A DNA stretch of 64,000 nt from Pantanalinema sp. (lineage in GTDB: Bacteria; Cyanobacteriota; Sericytochromatia; S15B-MN24; UBA4093), in NCBI GenBank assembly GCA_036704125.1, contig DATNQI010000096.1, positions 1-64,000 of the forward strand. Reading direction: 5' to 3'. Both the position numbers and the translations under genes were made by a program. The notes under the pieces were generated by a model, which ran no database searches, was not told the origin of the DNA, and worked only from the letters and a program-made list of their open reading frames with translations. Positions 25,563 through 34,708 of the stretch are shown in pieces (positions within the stretch are counted from its first letter, which is position 1; each line of letters starts with the position of its first letter).

Positions 25563-26864
25563 TTAGTAGCGGTAGTGCTCGGGCTTGTAGGGGCCCTCGA
25601 CCGGCACGCCCAGGTAGGCGGCCTGGTCGTCGCTCAGCTTGGTCAACTTGACGCCCAGCTTGGCGAGGTGCAGGCGGGCGACTTCCTCGTCGAGCTTCTT
25701 GGGCAGGACGTGGACGCCGAGCTCGAACGACTCGCTCCAGAGGGCGATCTGGGCCAGCACCTGGTTGGTGAAGGAGGTGCTCATGACGAACGAGGGGTGG
25801 CCGGTCGCGCAGCCCAGGTTGACCAGGCGGCCGCGCGCGAGCAGGATGATCCCCTTGCCGCTCGGCATGAGGAAGCGCTCGACCTGGGGCTTGATCTCCT
25901 CGAGCGCAGCGCCCGACTCGTTGACGAGCCACGCCACGTCGATCTCGCAGTCGAAGTGCCCGATGTTGCAGACGATCGCGTTGTCCTTCATCGCCTTCAG
26001 GTGCTCGGAGCGGACGATGCCCTTGCAGCCGGTGGTGGTCACGAAGATGTCGCCGAGGGCCGCGGCGTCCTCCATGGTGACGACCTCGTAGCCCTCCATC
26101 GCGGCCTGAAGGGCACAGATGGGGTCGATCTCGGTGATGAGCACGCGGGCGCCGAAGCCGCGCATGGAGTGGGCGCAGCCCTTGCCCACGTCGCCGTAGC
26201 CGGCGACCACGACCACCTTGCCCGCCACCATCACGTCGGTGGCGCGCTTGAGGCCGTCGGCGAGGCTCTCGCGGCAGCCGTAGAGGTTGTCGAACTTGGA
26301 CTTGGTGACCGAGTCGTTCACGTTGATCGCGGGCACCTTGAGCTCGCCGCGCTCCATCATCTGGTAGAGGCGGTGGACGCCGGTGGTCGTCTCCTCGGAG
26401 ATGCCCTTGATCTCGGCGAGCAGCTCGGGGAACTTCTGGTGGACCATGATCGTGAGGTCGCCGCCGTCGTCGAGGATCATGTTTAGGCCGCTGCCGTCGG
26501 GCCAGCGCAGGGTCTGCTCGATGCACCAGTCGTACTCGGCCTCGGTCTCGCCCTTCCAGGCGAAGACGGGGATGCCGCTGGCAGCGATCGCGGCGGCGGC
26601 GTGGTCCTGGGTCGAGTAGATGTTGCAGCTCGACCAGCGGACCTCGGCGCCGAGCGCCACCAGCGTCTCGATCAAGACGGCGGTCTGGATGGTCATGTGG
26701 AGCGAGCCCGCGATCCGGGCGCCCTTGAGGGGCTTGCTTTCGCCGTAACGCTCGCGCAGCGCCATCAGGCCGGGCATCTCCTTCTCGGCGATCGCGATCT
26801 CCTTGCGGCCGAACTCAGCCAGGCTGATGTCCGCGACCTTGTAGTCGTGGGCGGTTTGAACCAT
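25563..26864 (-). CDS. ahcY: adenosylhomocysteinase
   Basis: A cytosolic NAD-dependent enzyme (433 aa from the ATG) that splits S-adenosylhomocysteine into adenosine and homocysteine, recycling the by-product of SAM methylations. Motifs: [29 protein letters not shown], the NAD site [14 protein letters not shown], and the C-terminal PEHYRY typical of the family. ATG 26864 is chosen; an in-frame TTG at 26870 has better spacing to AAGGAG and is an alternative. It is 32 bases downstream of the LptF/G gene in the same direction, so it may belong to the lpt transcript. Confidence 0.95.
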   Translation of the reverse strand: MVQTAHDYKVADISLAEFGRKEIAIAEKEMPGLMALRERYGESKPLKGARIAGSLHMTIQTAVLIETLVALGAEVRWSSCNIYSTQDHAAAAIAASGIPVFAWKGETEAEYDWCIEQTLRWPDGSGLNMILDDGGDLTIMVHQKFPELLAEIKGISEETTTGVHRLYQMMERGELKVPAINVNDSVTKSKFDNLYGCRESLADGLKRATDVMVAGKVVVVAGYGDVGKGCAHSMRGFGARVLITEIDPICALQAAMEGYEVVTMEDAAALGDIFVTTTGCKGIVRSEHLKAMKDNAIVCNIGHFDCEIDVAWLVNESGAALEEIKPQVERFLMPSGKGIILLARGRLVNLGCATGHPSFVMSTSFTNQVLAQIALWSESFELGVHVLPKKLDEEVARLHLAKLGVKLTKLSDDQAAYLGVPVEGPYKPEHYRY

Positions 26865-26896
26865 GGTCAAGCGTATTCTCCTTATGAATGCGGAAG

Positions 26897-28009
26897 TTAA
26901 CTGCGCGCGGCGCGGGCGATGAGCCCGAGGCCCAGGGCCGCGCCGAGGATGTTGGGCATCCAGGCGGCGAGCGCGGGCGGCAGGTGTCCCGTCTGCCCCA
27001 GGGCCATGAAGGTGAACATGGCCACGTAGTAGACGAAGATGATGAGGATGCTCAGGCCCAGCCCGATGGACGAGGAGCTACGATTGGGGCGCAGCCCCAG
27101 CGGGGCTCCCACCAGCATGAAGACCATGCTCGCGAACGGGACCGAGAGCTTCTGGTGCAATTGTACGCGCAATTCGTTGAGGCCGCTACCTTGCACGCCG
27201 CTCTCCTCGAGGCGCCGGATGTGAGCGCTCAGCTCGCGCACGTTCATCTCGGTGGGGGCGCGCTGCTCGCTCGAAAGGCTCAAGAGGGCCTCGCGCAGGC
27301 GCACCTGCTGCTCCTTGAAGCGCGCGAAGAAGCGATACTCGCCGTTCTCGGCCATCTGGTACAGGATGCCGTCGGAGAAGGTCCAGGCGCCGCCGGTGTA
27401 GCGGGCGCGATCGGCGTGGATGATGCGGTCGAGGCGCGAGCCCTCGAACTCCTGCACCAGTACGTTGCGCATCACCTCGCCGTCGAAGGAGCGCGCGTAG
27501 AACACCCGCTTGAGTTGCCCCTCTTCCAGCTCCTGGTAGAACACGTTCTCGCGGGCGGTGGGCAGCTTCTTCTGGTGCTGGGCCTCGTAGAGGATGTTCT
27601 TGGCGGCCCACTCGGCGCTCGGCACCACGTACTCGTTGAGGGCCACGGTGGCCCCGCTGACCAGGATGCTGACGAGCGCCACCGGCGCCATGATGCGGAA
27701 CAGGGAGACGCCGCAGGCCTTGAGGGCGGTGATCTCGCTGTCGCCCGAGAGGCGCCCGAACGCGAGCAGGCTCGCCAGCAGCATGGCCATGGGGAAGGTG
27801 TAGAAGGCCATCTCGGGCAGGCGCAGGGCGATGATCTGGAGCACCGTCACGATGGGCAGGCCGAAGCGCACCATGAGGGTGATCAGCTCGAACAGCACCG
27901 AGGTGGCCGTCATGATGGCGGTGAAGGCCCCCACCCCGAAGAGGAAGGGACCGAGCAGCTCGACGATCAAGTAGCGATCGACGATCGAGAGGCCGGGTAA
28001 GCGGATCAC
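26897..28009 (-). CDS. LptF/LptG-family LPS export permease
   Basis: A 370-aa inner-membrane protein. Three hydrophobic helices at the N-terminus (about 15-40, 50-75, 95-120) and three at the C-terminus (about 285-370) flank a periplasmic beta-jellyroll part, the layout of LptF and LptG. The segment [21 protein letters not shown] is typical. Only one such gene is present here instead of the lptF-lptG pair of proteobacteria; it may act as a homodimer or a second copy may lie elsewhere. It overlaps lptB by ATGA. Confidence 0.9.
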   Translation of the reverse strand: MIRLPGLSIVDRYLIVELLGPFLFGVGAFTAIMTATSVLFELITLMVRFGLPIVTVLQIIALRLPEMAFYTFPMAMLLASLLAFGRLSGDSEITALKACGVSLFRIMAPVALVSILVSGATVALNEYVVPSAEWAAKNILYEAQHQKKLPTARENVFYQELEEGQLKRVFYARSFDGEVMRNVLVQEFEGSRLDRIIHADRARYTGGAWTFSDGILYQMAENGEYRFFARFKEQQVRLREALLSLSSEQRAPTEMNVRELSAHIRRLEESGVQGSGLNELRVQLHQKLSVPFASMVFMLVGAPLGLRPNRSSSSIGLGLSILIIFVYYVAMFTFMALGQTGHLPPALAAWMPNILGAALGLGLIARAARS

Positions 28010-28722
28010 AGGCTGAACTCTTCCCCCAGGTAGAACTTGCGCGCCAGCTCGTTGTTGGCGATGAAGTCGGGGGAACCCTGGACCACGATCCGGCCCTCGG
28101 CCAGGATGTAGGCCCGGTCGGTGATGGCCAGGGTGTCGCGGACGTTGTGGTCCGTGATGAGGATGCCGATGTTGCGGTTCTTGAGCTGGCGGATCATCTT
28201 CTGGATGTCCGAGATCGACAGGGGGTCGATGCCGCTGAAGGGCTCGTCCAGCAAGAGGAAGCTCGGGTTGGTCGCCATGGCCCGGGCGATCTCGACGCGC
28301 CTGCGCTCGCCGCCCGAGAGCTGCATCCCCTTGGACTTGCGGATCTTCTGGATGTGGAACTCGTCGAGCAGCTCCTCGAGGCGCTCCTTCTGCTGGGCCT
28401 TCTTGATCCCCAATAGCTCCCAGACCGCCAGCAGGTTCTGCTCGACGGTCAGCTTGCGGAAGACCGAGGGCTCCTGGGCCAGGTAGCCGATCCCCTTGCG
28501 GGCGCGCAGGTGCATGGGAAGCTGCGAGACGTCCTCGCCGTCCAGGGTGATCGCGCCATCGTTGGGACGGACCAGGCCCGTGACCATGTAGAAGGTGGTC
28601 GTCTTGCCGGCGCCGTTGGGGCCCAAGAGCCCGACCACCTCGCCGCGGTTGACGTTGATGGACACGTCGTTGACCACGCGTCGCTGGCGGTAAGTCTTGA
28701 TGAGGTTCTTGGTTTCGATCAT
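28006..28722 (-). CDS. lptB: LPS export ABC transporter ATPase
   Basis: A 238-aa cytosolic ATPase powering extraction of lipopolysaccharide from the inner membrane. Walker A is GPNGAGKTT, the signature is LSGGERRRVEIARA, Walker B is LLLDEPFSGIDP, and H in ITDHNVRDT is the switch histidine. Length and sequence match LptB closely. It is 7 bases after lptA. Confidence 0.95.
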   Translation of the reverse strand: MIETKNLIKTYRQRRVVNDVSINVNRGEVVGLLGPNGAGKTTTFYMVTGLVRPNDGAITLDGEDVSQLPMHLRARKGIGYLAQEPSVFRKLTVEQNLLAVWELLGIKKAQQKERLEELLDEFHIQKIRKSKGMQLSGGERRRVEIARAMATNPSFLLLDEPFSGIDPLSISDIQKMIRQLKNRNIGILITDHNVRDTLAITDRAYILAEGRIVVQGSPDFIANNELARKFYLGEEFSL

Positions 28723-28729
28723 TGCCGCG

Positions 28730-29161
28730 TTACCCTCCGATCTTGGGGGCGGCCGAGCCGGATGCGGGGAGCATCAGGCGGGTGCGCGTCGCGCCCTCGG
28801 CGACGAGCCGGCGCTGGGCCACGTAGTAGGTGACCTTGTCGCCGCGGAAGGTCCCGGTTGAGCGCTTGGCCTCGACCTTGCCCGAGAAGACGATCCGCTC
28901 CACCCGGTCCTCCTTGGGTGTGGCGTAGATGGTCGCCTGGTCACAGCTCACGGCCAGGTCCTTGAGGGTGATCGCCACGTCGCCCTTGACGGTGTAGGTG
29001 TGAGCCCTGCCGTCGTACTCGGTGGTGCGCGCCAGCACCTCCATCTGGTCGAGGGCCTGGGCGGGGGCCGGCGCGGGCTTGGCGGGCGCCGCCAGGGCGG
29101 GGGCCTGCCAAAGCGCGAGGGCCATGGCGAGCGAGAGCCGAGCCTGCAGGTTGTGCGTCAT
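28730..29161 (-). CDS. lptA: LptA-like periplasmic OstA-domain protein
   Basis: A 143-aa exported protein with a signal peptide (residues 1-25, ends ALAAPA) followed by one OstA/LptA-type beta-jellyroll (YTVKGDVAITLKDLAVSCDQ, VERIVFSGKVEAKRS, GDKVTYYVAQRRLV). It is expected to form the periplasmic bridge for LPS between LptC and the outer membrane. The start is 3 bases after the lptC stop. Confidence 0.85.
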   Translation of the reverse strand: MTHNLQARLSLAMALALWQAPALAAPAKPAPAPAQALDQMEVLARTTEYDGRAHTYTVKGDVAITLKDLAVSCDQATIYATPKEDRVERIVFSGKVEAKRSTGTFRGDKVTYYVAQRRLVAEGATRTRLMLPASGSAAPKIGG

Positions 29162-29163
29162 GT

Positions 29164-29739
29164 CTAGTCCCACCCTGTCTCTACCTGGATCGTCGCACGC
29201 ACCGGCGCGCCCATCCGGACCTGTTCCAAGCTGCGATCGCCCCAGAGCTCGGGCCCCGACAGGCGGCTGACCCCGCGGCTGAAGACCACGTTCCCCTTCG
29301 CGTGCAGCGACTGCGACGCGGCCTGCCAGATGATCTCGTCGGCCCTCACCGCCGTGTCGGATCGGGCCGCCCCCACCTGGATCCCCCCCTTCATTCGAAG
29401 GTCGCGGGTGCCGGTGTCGAGCACCGCCTCGGGGGAGGCCGCGGTGGAGACCACCCGGCCCCCTTCCCAGAACCGGGCGCGGATCCCACGAAGGTTGGCG
29501 ACCTGGTTTTCCGAGTCGTAGACCACCGCGTCCGCCTCGAGGTCCCAAAGCTTGGCGCCCTCCGAGAACTCGACGAGATCGACCCCGGAGAAGGTGAAGG
29601 CCGGGCCTGCGGGGGTGGCAGACGGGGCCGGCCGGGGCCGGGTCCAGGTGACGACGAGCGAGGAGCCCCACCAGACCCCGAGCGCGAGGACGATCGCACC
29701 CGAGAGGATCAGGAGCTTCTTCATTTCAAAGCCAGGCAT
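29164..29739 (-). CDS. lptC: LptC-like membrane-anchored protein
   Basis: A 191-aa protein with a single N-terminal membrane anchor (about residues 8-27) and a periplasmic beta-jellyroll (FTFSGVDLVEFSEGAKLWDL, ANLRGIRARFWEGG, LHAKGNVVFSRGVSR) as in LptC. Two starts are possible: ATG 29739 (used here) or ATG 29724 (MKKLLILSG); neither has an ideal ribosome site. It is the first gene of the lpt operon. Confidence 0.82.
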   Translation of the reverse strand: MPGFEMKKLLILSGAIVLALGVWWGSSLVVTWTRPRPAPSATPAGPAFTFSGVDLVEFSEGAKLWDLEADAVVYDSENQVANLRGIRARFWEGGRVVSTAASPEAVLDTGTRDLRMKGGIQVGAARSDTAVRADEIIWQAASQSLHAKGNVVFSRGVSRLSGPELWGDRSLEQVRMGAPVRATIQVETGWD

Positions 29740-29791
29740 GCCAATTGCGGATGGGCTCCCGAGAGGGGCGAGCGGAGTGATCTTCTGGAGA

Positions 29792-29800
29792 AGTATACCA
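29792..29800 (-). promoter_or_regulatory. extended -10 promoter for the lpt operon
   Basis: On the minus strand TGGTATACT gives a -10 TATACT (29792-29797) with the TG of an extended -10 element. The -35 is poor. It lies about 55 bases before the lptC start. Confidence 0.55.
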
Positions 29801-29866
29801 CGCGCCCCGCGCGCGTCTTGCCCCCATGACGGGGCGGCGCGCGGAAATGTTCCGCCAGGGGCCACG

Positions 29867-29933
29867 AAAAAGCCCTGCTGCTCGACCGGCGTCGCCGGGC
29901 GAGAATCGCCGGGCGAGGCGGGAGCAGCAGGGC
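29867..29933 (-). terminator. terminator-like long hairpin
   Basis: On the minus strand GCCCTGCTGCTC (29922-29933) pairs with its complement (29872-29883) as a 12-bp stem enclosing a 38-base GC-rich loop, and is followed directly by TTTTT. It likely ends transcription coming from the gene at 30142-30714. Confidence 0.6.
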
Positions 29934-30141
29934 CGGTCGCTGTCCGGCGTGAGAGGCCCTCACGATGGGGCGTCAGAGGCCGGTAAGGTCAGACCATCAC
30001 GACCTGGAACCAGGGCGCTTTGCCTTGGTTCGTGTCCCCATCATCGCACGGCGGCGCCGGGGATTCCTCTGCGTCGGGGGAATGGCATCTTGTCGCTTGC
30101 GCCCTTGACGCTGTCCGGATCCAAGAGGCTGCCCCGAGGGC

Positions 30142-30714
30142 TCAGCCGACTCGCGCCTCCGGGTCGCCGTGCTCGACGAGCCACGCCACGAAGGCCTCGG
30201 TGAAGCGGAGCGACTTGCCGGTGTAGTGCGCGGCGTTCTGGCGCGCGAAGTGGAAGAAGGCGCCCACGTCCTTGCTTGCGATCCCCTCGAGGACCTGCGC
30301 GAGCGGCAGGCCATGGTAGCAGCCCTTGGGCGTGAGGTCGCCGACCGCGCACAGGCGATCGCGCACCTCTGCGAGGGCCGCGATGCAGCGCTCCACGATG
30401 GCCTGCTCGATCTGGGGGGAGAAGGCGCGCTCGTGGCTCGCCAGGACCTCGAAGAGGGGGCGCTGGGCGTTGTCGAGAAAGACGATCCCGCGCACGGCGA
30501 GCTCCGCGGCCGTCGCCCTGGGGATGGCGACCAGTGCGAGGGGATCGCTCGACAGGAAGGTCGTGTGCCGGTTGCGCTGGACCGGGGCAACGAAGGGGCG
30601 GGTGTGGCGCTGGTCGCCGCTCGGCTTGGAGAGGGCGTCCTTGAGGAAGGTCTTGCCCCACTTCAGGAAGTCCCGCGAGCTCGAAGGCGATGGCTTGGGC
30701 GGATCGTTCGACAT
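30142..30714 (-). CDS. hypothetical cytosolic protein
   Basis: A 190-aa protein with no signal peptide or membrane segment. The N-terminus is Pro/Ser-rich (MSNDPPKPSPSSSRDFLKWG); the rest looks globular and mostly helical, with segments such as QIEQAIVERCIAALAEVRDR, GCYHGLPLAQVLEGIASKDV and SLRFTEAFVAWLVEHGDPEA. ATG 30714 is preferred over an in-frame ATG 27 bases upstream because the extra residues look non-coding. It is flanked by terminators on both sides, so it is probably a single-gene unit. No family was recognised. Confidence 0.65.
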   Translation of the reverse strand: MSNDPPKPSPSSSRDFLKWGKTFLKDALSKPSGDQRHTRPFVAPVQRNRHTTFLSSDPLALVAIPRATAAELAVRGIVFLDNAQRPLFEVLASHERAFSPQIEQAIVERCIAALAEVRDRLCAVGDLTPKGCYHGLPLAQVLEGIASKDVGAFFHFARQNAAHYTGKSLRFTEAFVAWLVEHGDPEARVG

Positions 30715-30740
30715 ACCGGCCTTATACCCGCCGGACCCCA

Positions 30741-30772
30741 AGAAAAAGCCCGCTCGCCGAAGCGAGCGGGCC
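30741..30772 (-). terminator. intrinsic terminator of the DUF5069 gene
   Basis: On the minus strand GCCCGCTCGC, loop TTCG and GCGAGCGGGC form a 10-bp stem followed by TTTTTC, 8 bases after the stop codon. Confidence 0.85.
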
Positions 30773-30779
30773 AGGTGGG

Positions 30780-31232
30780 CTAGACCGAGGCGGGGATCGC
30801 GTGGTTCTCCTCGACGGCGATCAGCTTGGACCAGTTGTCGATCTCAGGGCGCCCGGGGGCCGCCGCGTCGCGCATGGGGGTGAAGTAGGCGAGCATCTCG
30901 GGGTCGGTGATGGGGGCGAGCTGGTGCTTGCGGAAGGCTGCCACTTCCTCGGCGGTCACGGCCTTCTGGTTGGCCTTGACCCAGGCGACGATCTCTTCGT
31001 CGGAGGCTCCCGACTTGATCACCTCGCCGAGGGCGTCGGCATCGAGGCCGTAGGCCGCGATGAAGCGCTTGTCCGCGCCGCAGGGGTAGGCGGTGTACTC
31101 GCCGCGGGTGCCGGCGAAGCCGGCGCGGGCCTTGTCGATCAGCCGGGGCAGCCACATGTAGCCGTCGAGCTCGGTGTAGGGGCTGCGGGGGAATTCCTTG
31201 GTGAGGTCCAGGGCTTGAGGCACGGTCGTCAT
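30780..31232 (-). CDS. DUF5069-family protein
   Basis: A 150-aa cytosolic protein. FPRSPYTELDGYMWLPRLID near the N-terminus, ADKRFIAAYGLDADAL, and a helical C-terminal half match the pattern of DUF5069 proteins, whose function is unknown. The start at 31232 (MTTVPQALDL) is preferred because AAAGGA lies just before it; the longer reading begins with a basic, non-family stretch. It has its own promoter and terminator. Confidence 0.75.
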   Translation of the reverse strand: MTTVPQALDLTKEFPRSPYTELDGYMWLPRLIDKARAGFAGTRGEYTAYPCGADKRFIAAYGLDADALGEVIKSGASDEEIVAWVKANQKAVTAEEVAAFRKHQLAPITDPEMLAYFTPMRDAAAPGRPEIDNWSKLIAVEENHAIPASV

Positions 31233-31276
31233 CCTTTCGCGTTTGGAGCGCGCGCTGCGCGCGCTTGCTGCTTCTT

Positions 31277-31306
31277 TACTTACCAAAACGAAGCCGCTCT
31301 TGTAAA
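31277..31306 (-). promoter_or_regulatory. promoter of the DUF5069 gene
   Basis: On the minus strand -35 TTTACA (31301-31306), an 18-base spacer and -10 TAAGTA (31277-31282), about 45 bases before the start codon. Confidence 0.55.
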
Positions 31307-31328
31307 GCGTAGCGCCATTCCTGGAAGA

Positions 31329-31356
31329 GGGGCCTCTCCCGCTCAGGAGAGGCCCC
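31329..31356 (-). terminator. terminator of the carboxylase operon
   Basis: GGGGCCTCTCC and GGAGAGGCCCC form an 11-bp stem with a 6-base loop, 12 bases after the carboxyltransferase stop. On the minus strand it is followed by TCTTCC. Confidence 0.7.
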
Positions 31357-31367
31357 AGCGATCCGGT

Positions 31368-32915
31368 CTAGACCGGCAGCACCGAGCGGCGCTTGGGGGT
31401 CGGGGGGATGGCCTTGGACTCGTAGGCGGCGAAGCGCTTGATGAGCTCGTCGCGCAGGAGGTTGGGCTCGACGATCCCGTCGATCACCATCTCCGAGGCC
31501 AGCCGGTAGATGTCGATGTCGCGCTGGTACTCCTCGCGCTTCTCGGCGACGAAGGCGGCGCGATCCTCCTCGGGCAGCTCGGCGATCTTGTTGGCGTAGA
31601 CCGCGTTGATGGCGGCCTCGGGGCCCATGACGGCGATCATGGCCGAGGGCAAGGCCAGGCAGACGTCCGGCTCGAAGGCCGGGCCCGACATGGCGTAGAG
31701 GCCCGCGCCATAGGCCTTGCGGATGATGACCGAGACCTTGGGCACCGTCGCGTCCGACACCGCCGAGATCATCTTGGCGCCGTGGCGGATGATGCCCTCG
31801 CGCTCGACCTTGGACCCGATCATGAAGCCGGGCACGTCCGAGAGGAAGAGCAGGGGGATGTTGAAGGCGTCGCACAGCCAGATGAAGCGCGCGGCCTTGT
31901 CGGCGGTGTCGGTGAAGAGCACGCCGCCCTTGACGCGCGACTGGTTGGCGAGGATGCCGACCGCGCGGCCGCCGATGCGGGCGAGGACCGTGATCAGCTC
32001 GGGGGCGAAGAGCTTCTTGATCTCGAAGAGCGAGCCTTCATCGACCACCCGGTCGATCAGGTCGAACGTGTTGAAGGGCTGGTTCTGGTTGGCCGGGATG
32101 ATCGCCTCGATGTCCTTGCCGGGCTTGGGCTCGATGGCGGGGATGACCGGGGCCTTGCCCGTGAAGTTCTGGGGGAAGAACTCCAGGTAGCGCTTGAGGG
32201 CGAGGATGGCCTCCTCCTCGGTGGTGACGAGCACGTCGCCGCAGCCCGAGACCGAGCAGTGCATGCGGGCGCCGCCCATCTCCTCGAGGGAGACCTTCTC
32301 GCCGATGACCATCTCGGCCATGCGGGGGCTGCCCAGGTACATGCTGGCGTTCTTGTCGACCATGATGGTGATGTCGCAGAAGGCCGGGATGTAGGCGCCG
32401 CCCGCGGCCGCCGGCCCGAACAGCAGGCAGATCTGCGGCACCTGGCCGCTCATCTTGACCTCGTTGTAGAAGATCTTGCCCGCGCCCCGGCGACCGGGGA
32501 ACATCTCGACCTGGTCGGTGATGCGCGCGCCGGCCGAGTCGTCCAGGTACAGCATCGGCACCTGGAGCTTCATGGCCGTCTCCTGGATGCGGATGATCTT
32601 CTCGACGGTGCGGTAGCCCCACGAGCCGGCCTTGATGGTCGAGTCGTTGGCCATGACGCAGACGGTGCGGCCGTTTACCTTGCCGATGCCGGTGTAGACG
32701 CCGTCGGCGGGCAGATCACCGGCCAGGAAGTTCGCGAACATGGCGTCCTCGAGCTCGAAGCCCTCGTCGAAGAGGAGCTTGAGGCGATCGCGCACGAAGA
32801 GCTTGCCCTTGGCGGCGTTGGCGTCGTGGTACTTGGGGGCGCCGCCCTTCTTGATCGTTGCGATCGCGTCGTGCAGCGTCTTCTCGTCGTGTTGCATGGG
32901 GGTCGCGGGGTTCAT
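31368..32915 (-). CDS. acyl-CoA carboxylase, carboxyltransferase subunit (methylcrotonyl/propionyl-CoA type)
   Basis: A 515-aa cytosolic subunit that moves CO2 from carboxybiotin to an acyl-CoA. Two crotonase-like halves are visible, with LYLDDSAGARITDQVEMFPG and LLFGPAAAGGAYIPAFCD in the first and FLSDVPGFMIGSKVEREGI and ISAVSDATVPKVSVIIRKAYG in the second. Together with the biotin carboxylase, carrier, hydratase and HMG-CoA lyase genes, the likely substrate is 3-methylcrotonyl-CoA (leucine breakdown); propionyl-CoA cannot be excluded from sequence alone. Confidence 0.88.
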   Translation of the reverse strand: MNPATPMQHDEKTLHDAIATIKKGGAPKYHDANAAKGKLFVRDRLKLLFDEGFELEDAMFANFLAGDLPADGVYTGIGKVNGRTVCVMANDSTIKAGSWGYRTVEKIIRIQETAMKLQVPMLYLDDSAGARITDQVEMFPGRRGAGKIFYNEVKMSGQVPQICLLFGPAAAGGAYIPAFCDITIMVDKNASMYLGSPRMAEMVIGEKVSLEEMGGARMHCSVSGCGDVLVTTEEEAILALKRYLEFFPQNFTGKAPVIPAIEPKPGKDIEAIIPANQNQPFNTFDLIDRVVDEGSLFEIKKLFAPELITVLARIGGRAVGILANQSRVKGGVLFTDTADKAARFIWLCDAFNIPLLFLSDVPGFMIGSKVEREGIIRHGAKMISAVSDATVPKVSVIIRKAYGAGLYAMSGPAFEPDVCLALPSAMIAVMGPEAAINAVYANKIAELPEEDRAAFVAEKREEYQRDIDIYRLASEMVIDGIVEPNLLRDELIKRFAAYESKAIPPTPKRRSVLPV

Positions 32916-32928
32916 CGGTTCTCCTTGC

Positions 32929-33708
32929 TTACTCGCCCAAGTAGACGGGCTTGCGCTTCTCGCGGAAGGCGGCGAGGCCCTCCAGGCGATCCTTGGTGGG
33001 GATGATGACGTCGTAGGCGCGGCTCTCGAAGAGCATGCCGGTCTTGAGGTCGGTCTCGCTGCCCGCGTTGACGGCGTACTTGGCCTGCTCGAGGGCGATG
33101 GGGCCGTTCTCGGCGATCTTAAGGGCCATGGCCATGGCCTCGTCCATCAGGCGATCGGCCGGATACACCTGCTCGACCAGCCCGATCTCCTTGGCCTCGC
33201 TGGCGGGGATCCGGCGGGCGGTGAAGATCAGCTCCTTGGCCTTGCCCTTGCCCACCAGGCGGGGCAGGCGCTGGGTGCCGCCCGCCCCCGGGATGATGCC
33301 GAGGCTGGTCTCGGTGAGGCCCAGCATGGCCGAGTCGGCCGCCAGGCGGATGTCGCAGGCGAGCGCAAGCTCGGTGCCGCCGCCGAGCGCCAGCCCGTTC
33401 ACCACCGCGATGACGGGCTTGCCCAGGTCCTCGATGGCGGTGAAGGTGTCGCGGATGGTCCGGATGAACTCCTTGACCTGGACGGGGGTCATGCCGGCGC
33501 GCTCCTTCAGGTCGGCGCCGGCCGAGAAGGCCTTTTCCCCCGAGCCGGTGACGATGACCACCCGAACCTCGGGATCGAAGCGCAGCGCCTCGATGGCCTC
33601 GCGGAGCATCAGGAGGGTGGGGAAGCTCAGGGCGTTCATCTTGTCGGGACGGTTCAGCTTGAGGACGGTCACCGGCCCGTGGCGCTCGGTGAGCAGGACT
33701 TGTTCCAT
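32929..33708 (-). CDS. enoyl-CoA hydratase family, probable methylglutaconyl-CoA hydratase
   Basis: A 259-aa crotonase-fold enzyme. The oxyanion-hole segment is FSAGADLKER, and the catalytic glutamates fit GGGTELALACDIR and LTETSLGIIPGAGG. Between a carboxyltransferase and an HMG-CoA lyase gene, hydration of 3-methylglutaconyl-CoA to HMG-CoA is the natural role. The start at 33708 fits family length; a longer reading adds 18 unlikely residues. Confidence 0.85.
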   Translation of the reverse strand: MEQVLLTERHGPVTVLKLNRPDKMNALSFPTLLMLREAIEALRFDPEVRVVIVTGSGEKAFSAGADLKERAGMTPVQVKEFIRTIRDTFTAIEDLGKPVIAVVNGLALGGGTELALACDIRLAADSAMLGLTETSLGIIPGAGGTQRLPRLVGKGKAKELIFTARRIPASEAKEIGLVEQVYPADRLMDEAMAMALKIAENGPIALEQAKYAVNAGSETDLKTGMLFESRAYDVIIPTKDRLEGLAAFREKRKPVYLGE

Positions 33709-33769
33709 ATCGGACTCCAATACAAAGGGCGCTTGCGGCACGTGGGCTGCCTCGAACACCAAGGTGAAG

Positions 33770-34678
33770 CTAGACCGCGCAGGCGGCCAGGCGGCTCTTG
33801 AGGTAGCGGCTGGGCAGCTCCTTGCCGAGCACCCGCTGCATCATGGCCGAGCAGTCGAGGAGCTTTTCCAGGTCGATGCCGGTCTCGATCCCCATCTCGT
33901 GAAGGACGTAGACGAGATCGTCGGTGGCGAGGTTGCCCGAGGCGCCCGGCGCGTAGGGGCAGCCGCCGAGACCGCCCGCCGAGGCGTCGAAGGTGGTGAC
34001 GCCCGCGTCGAGCCCCGCCATGACGTTGGCGAGGGCCGTGCCGCGGGTGTCGTGGAAGTGCAGGGCGAAGCGATCGAGCGAGACGTCGCGCGACAGGCGC
34101 TCCAAGAGGGCGCGGACCTGGACGGGGTTGCCCATGCCCGTGGTGTCGCCGAGGCTCACCTGGTAGACGCCCATCTCGAGCAGCTGGTGCACGATGCGCA
34201 CCACCGCCTCGGGGTCGACCTTGCCCTCGTAGGGGCAGCCGAAGACCACCGACAGGTAGGCGCGCACGGCCACGCCGTCCGCTCGAGCGGCCGAGGCCAC
34301 CTCGGCGAGGACGCCCAGGGCCTCCGAGACGCTCTTGTTGATGTTCTTGGCGCTGTGGGTCTCGGTGGCCGACATGAACAGCGCGATCGCGTCCATGCCG
34401 GCCTCCATGGCCCGCTGGTAGCCCTTGAGGTTGGGGACCAGGCCGGTGTAGGTGACCCCCGGCTTACGCTTGATCGCAGAGGCGACCTCGACGGCGTCGG
34501 CCAAAGGCGGGATCCACGCCGGGTTGACGAAGCTCGTCACCTCGATGTGGCCCAGCCCCGTCTCCGAGAGGCAATCGATGAAGCGAACCTTGTCGGCGGT
34601 GGCCACCGGGGTCTTCTCGTTCTGAAGACCGTCGCGGGGCCCCACTTCGACCACGTTCACGCGCTTGGGCAACGCCAT
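33770..34678 (-). CDS. hydroxymethylglutaryl-CoA lyase
   Basis: A 302-aa cytosolic TIM-barrel enzyme cleaving HMG-CoA to acetyl-CoA and acetoacetate. Motifs: VEVGPRDGLQNE at the N-terminus, VTSFVNPAWIPPLAD, the metal-binding HFHDTRG, and the active-site cysteine loop GGLGGCPYAPGASGN. Length is typical. It is the last step of leucine degradation. Confidence 0.95.
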   Translation of the reverse strand: MALPKRVNVVEVGPRDGLQNEKTPVATADKVRFIDCLSETGLGHIEVTSFVNPAWIPPLADAVEVASAIKRKPGVTYTGLVPNLKGYQRAMEAGMDAIALFMSATETHSAKNINKSVSEALGVLAEVASAARADGVAVRAYLSVVFGCPYEGKVDPEAVVRIVHQLLEMGVYQVSLGDTTGMGNPVQVRALLERLSRDVSLDRFALHFHDTRGTALANVMAGLDAGVTTFDASAGGLGGCPYAPGASGNLATDDLVYVLHEMGIETGIDLEKLLDCSAMMQRVLGKELPSRYLKSRLAACAV

Positions 34679-34708
34679 CGTCGCCGTCTCCCTTCTGGCG
34701 AACTTTGA

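Larger units (their letters stand above)
29740..30141. other. 402-base gap without a gene between lptC and an unknown gene
   Basis: The stretch holds the lpt promoter (near 29792-29800) and a terminator-like hairpin (29867-29933). No convincing coding region was found in 29934-30141. The space between the hairpin and the upstream gene's stop (about 208 bases) could be an untranslated tail or hide a small RNA. Confidence 0.4.

Noticed and set aside
30000-30060. A short open minus-strand stretch ending in a protein-like tail
   Set aside because: It has no start codon in frame and the upstream codons look random, so it was not called a gene.
30690-33005. A 771-aa plus-strand reading frame opposite the DUF5069 and carboxyltransferase genes
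   Set aside because: It is an antisense shadow of real genes with no recognisable motifs.
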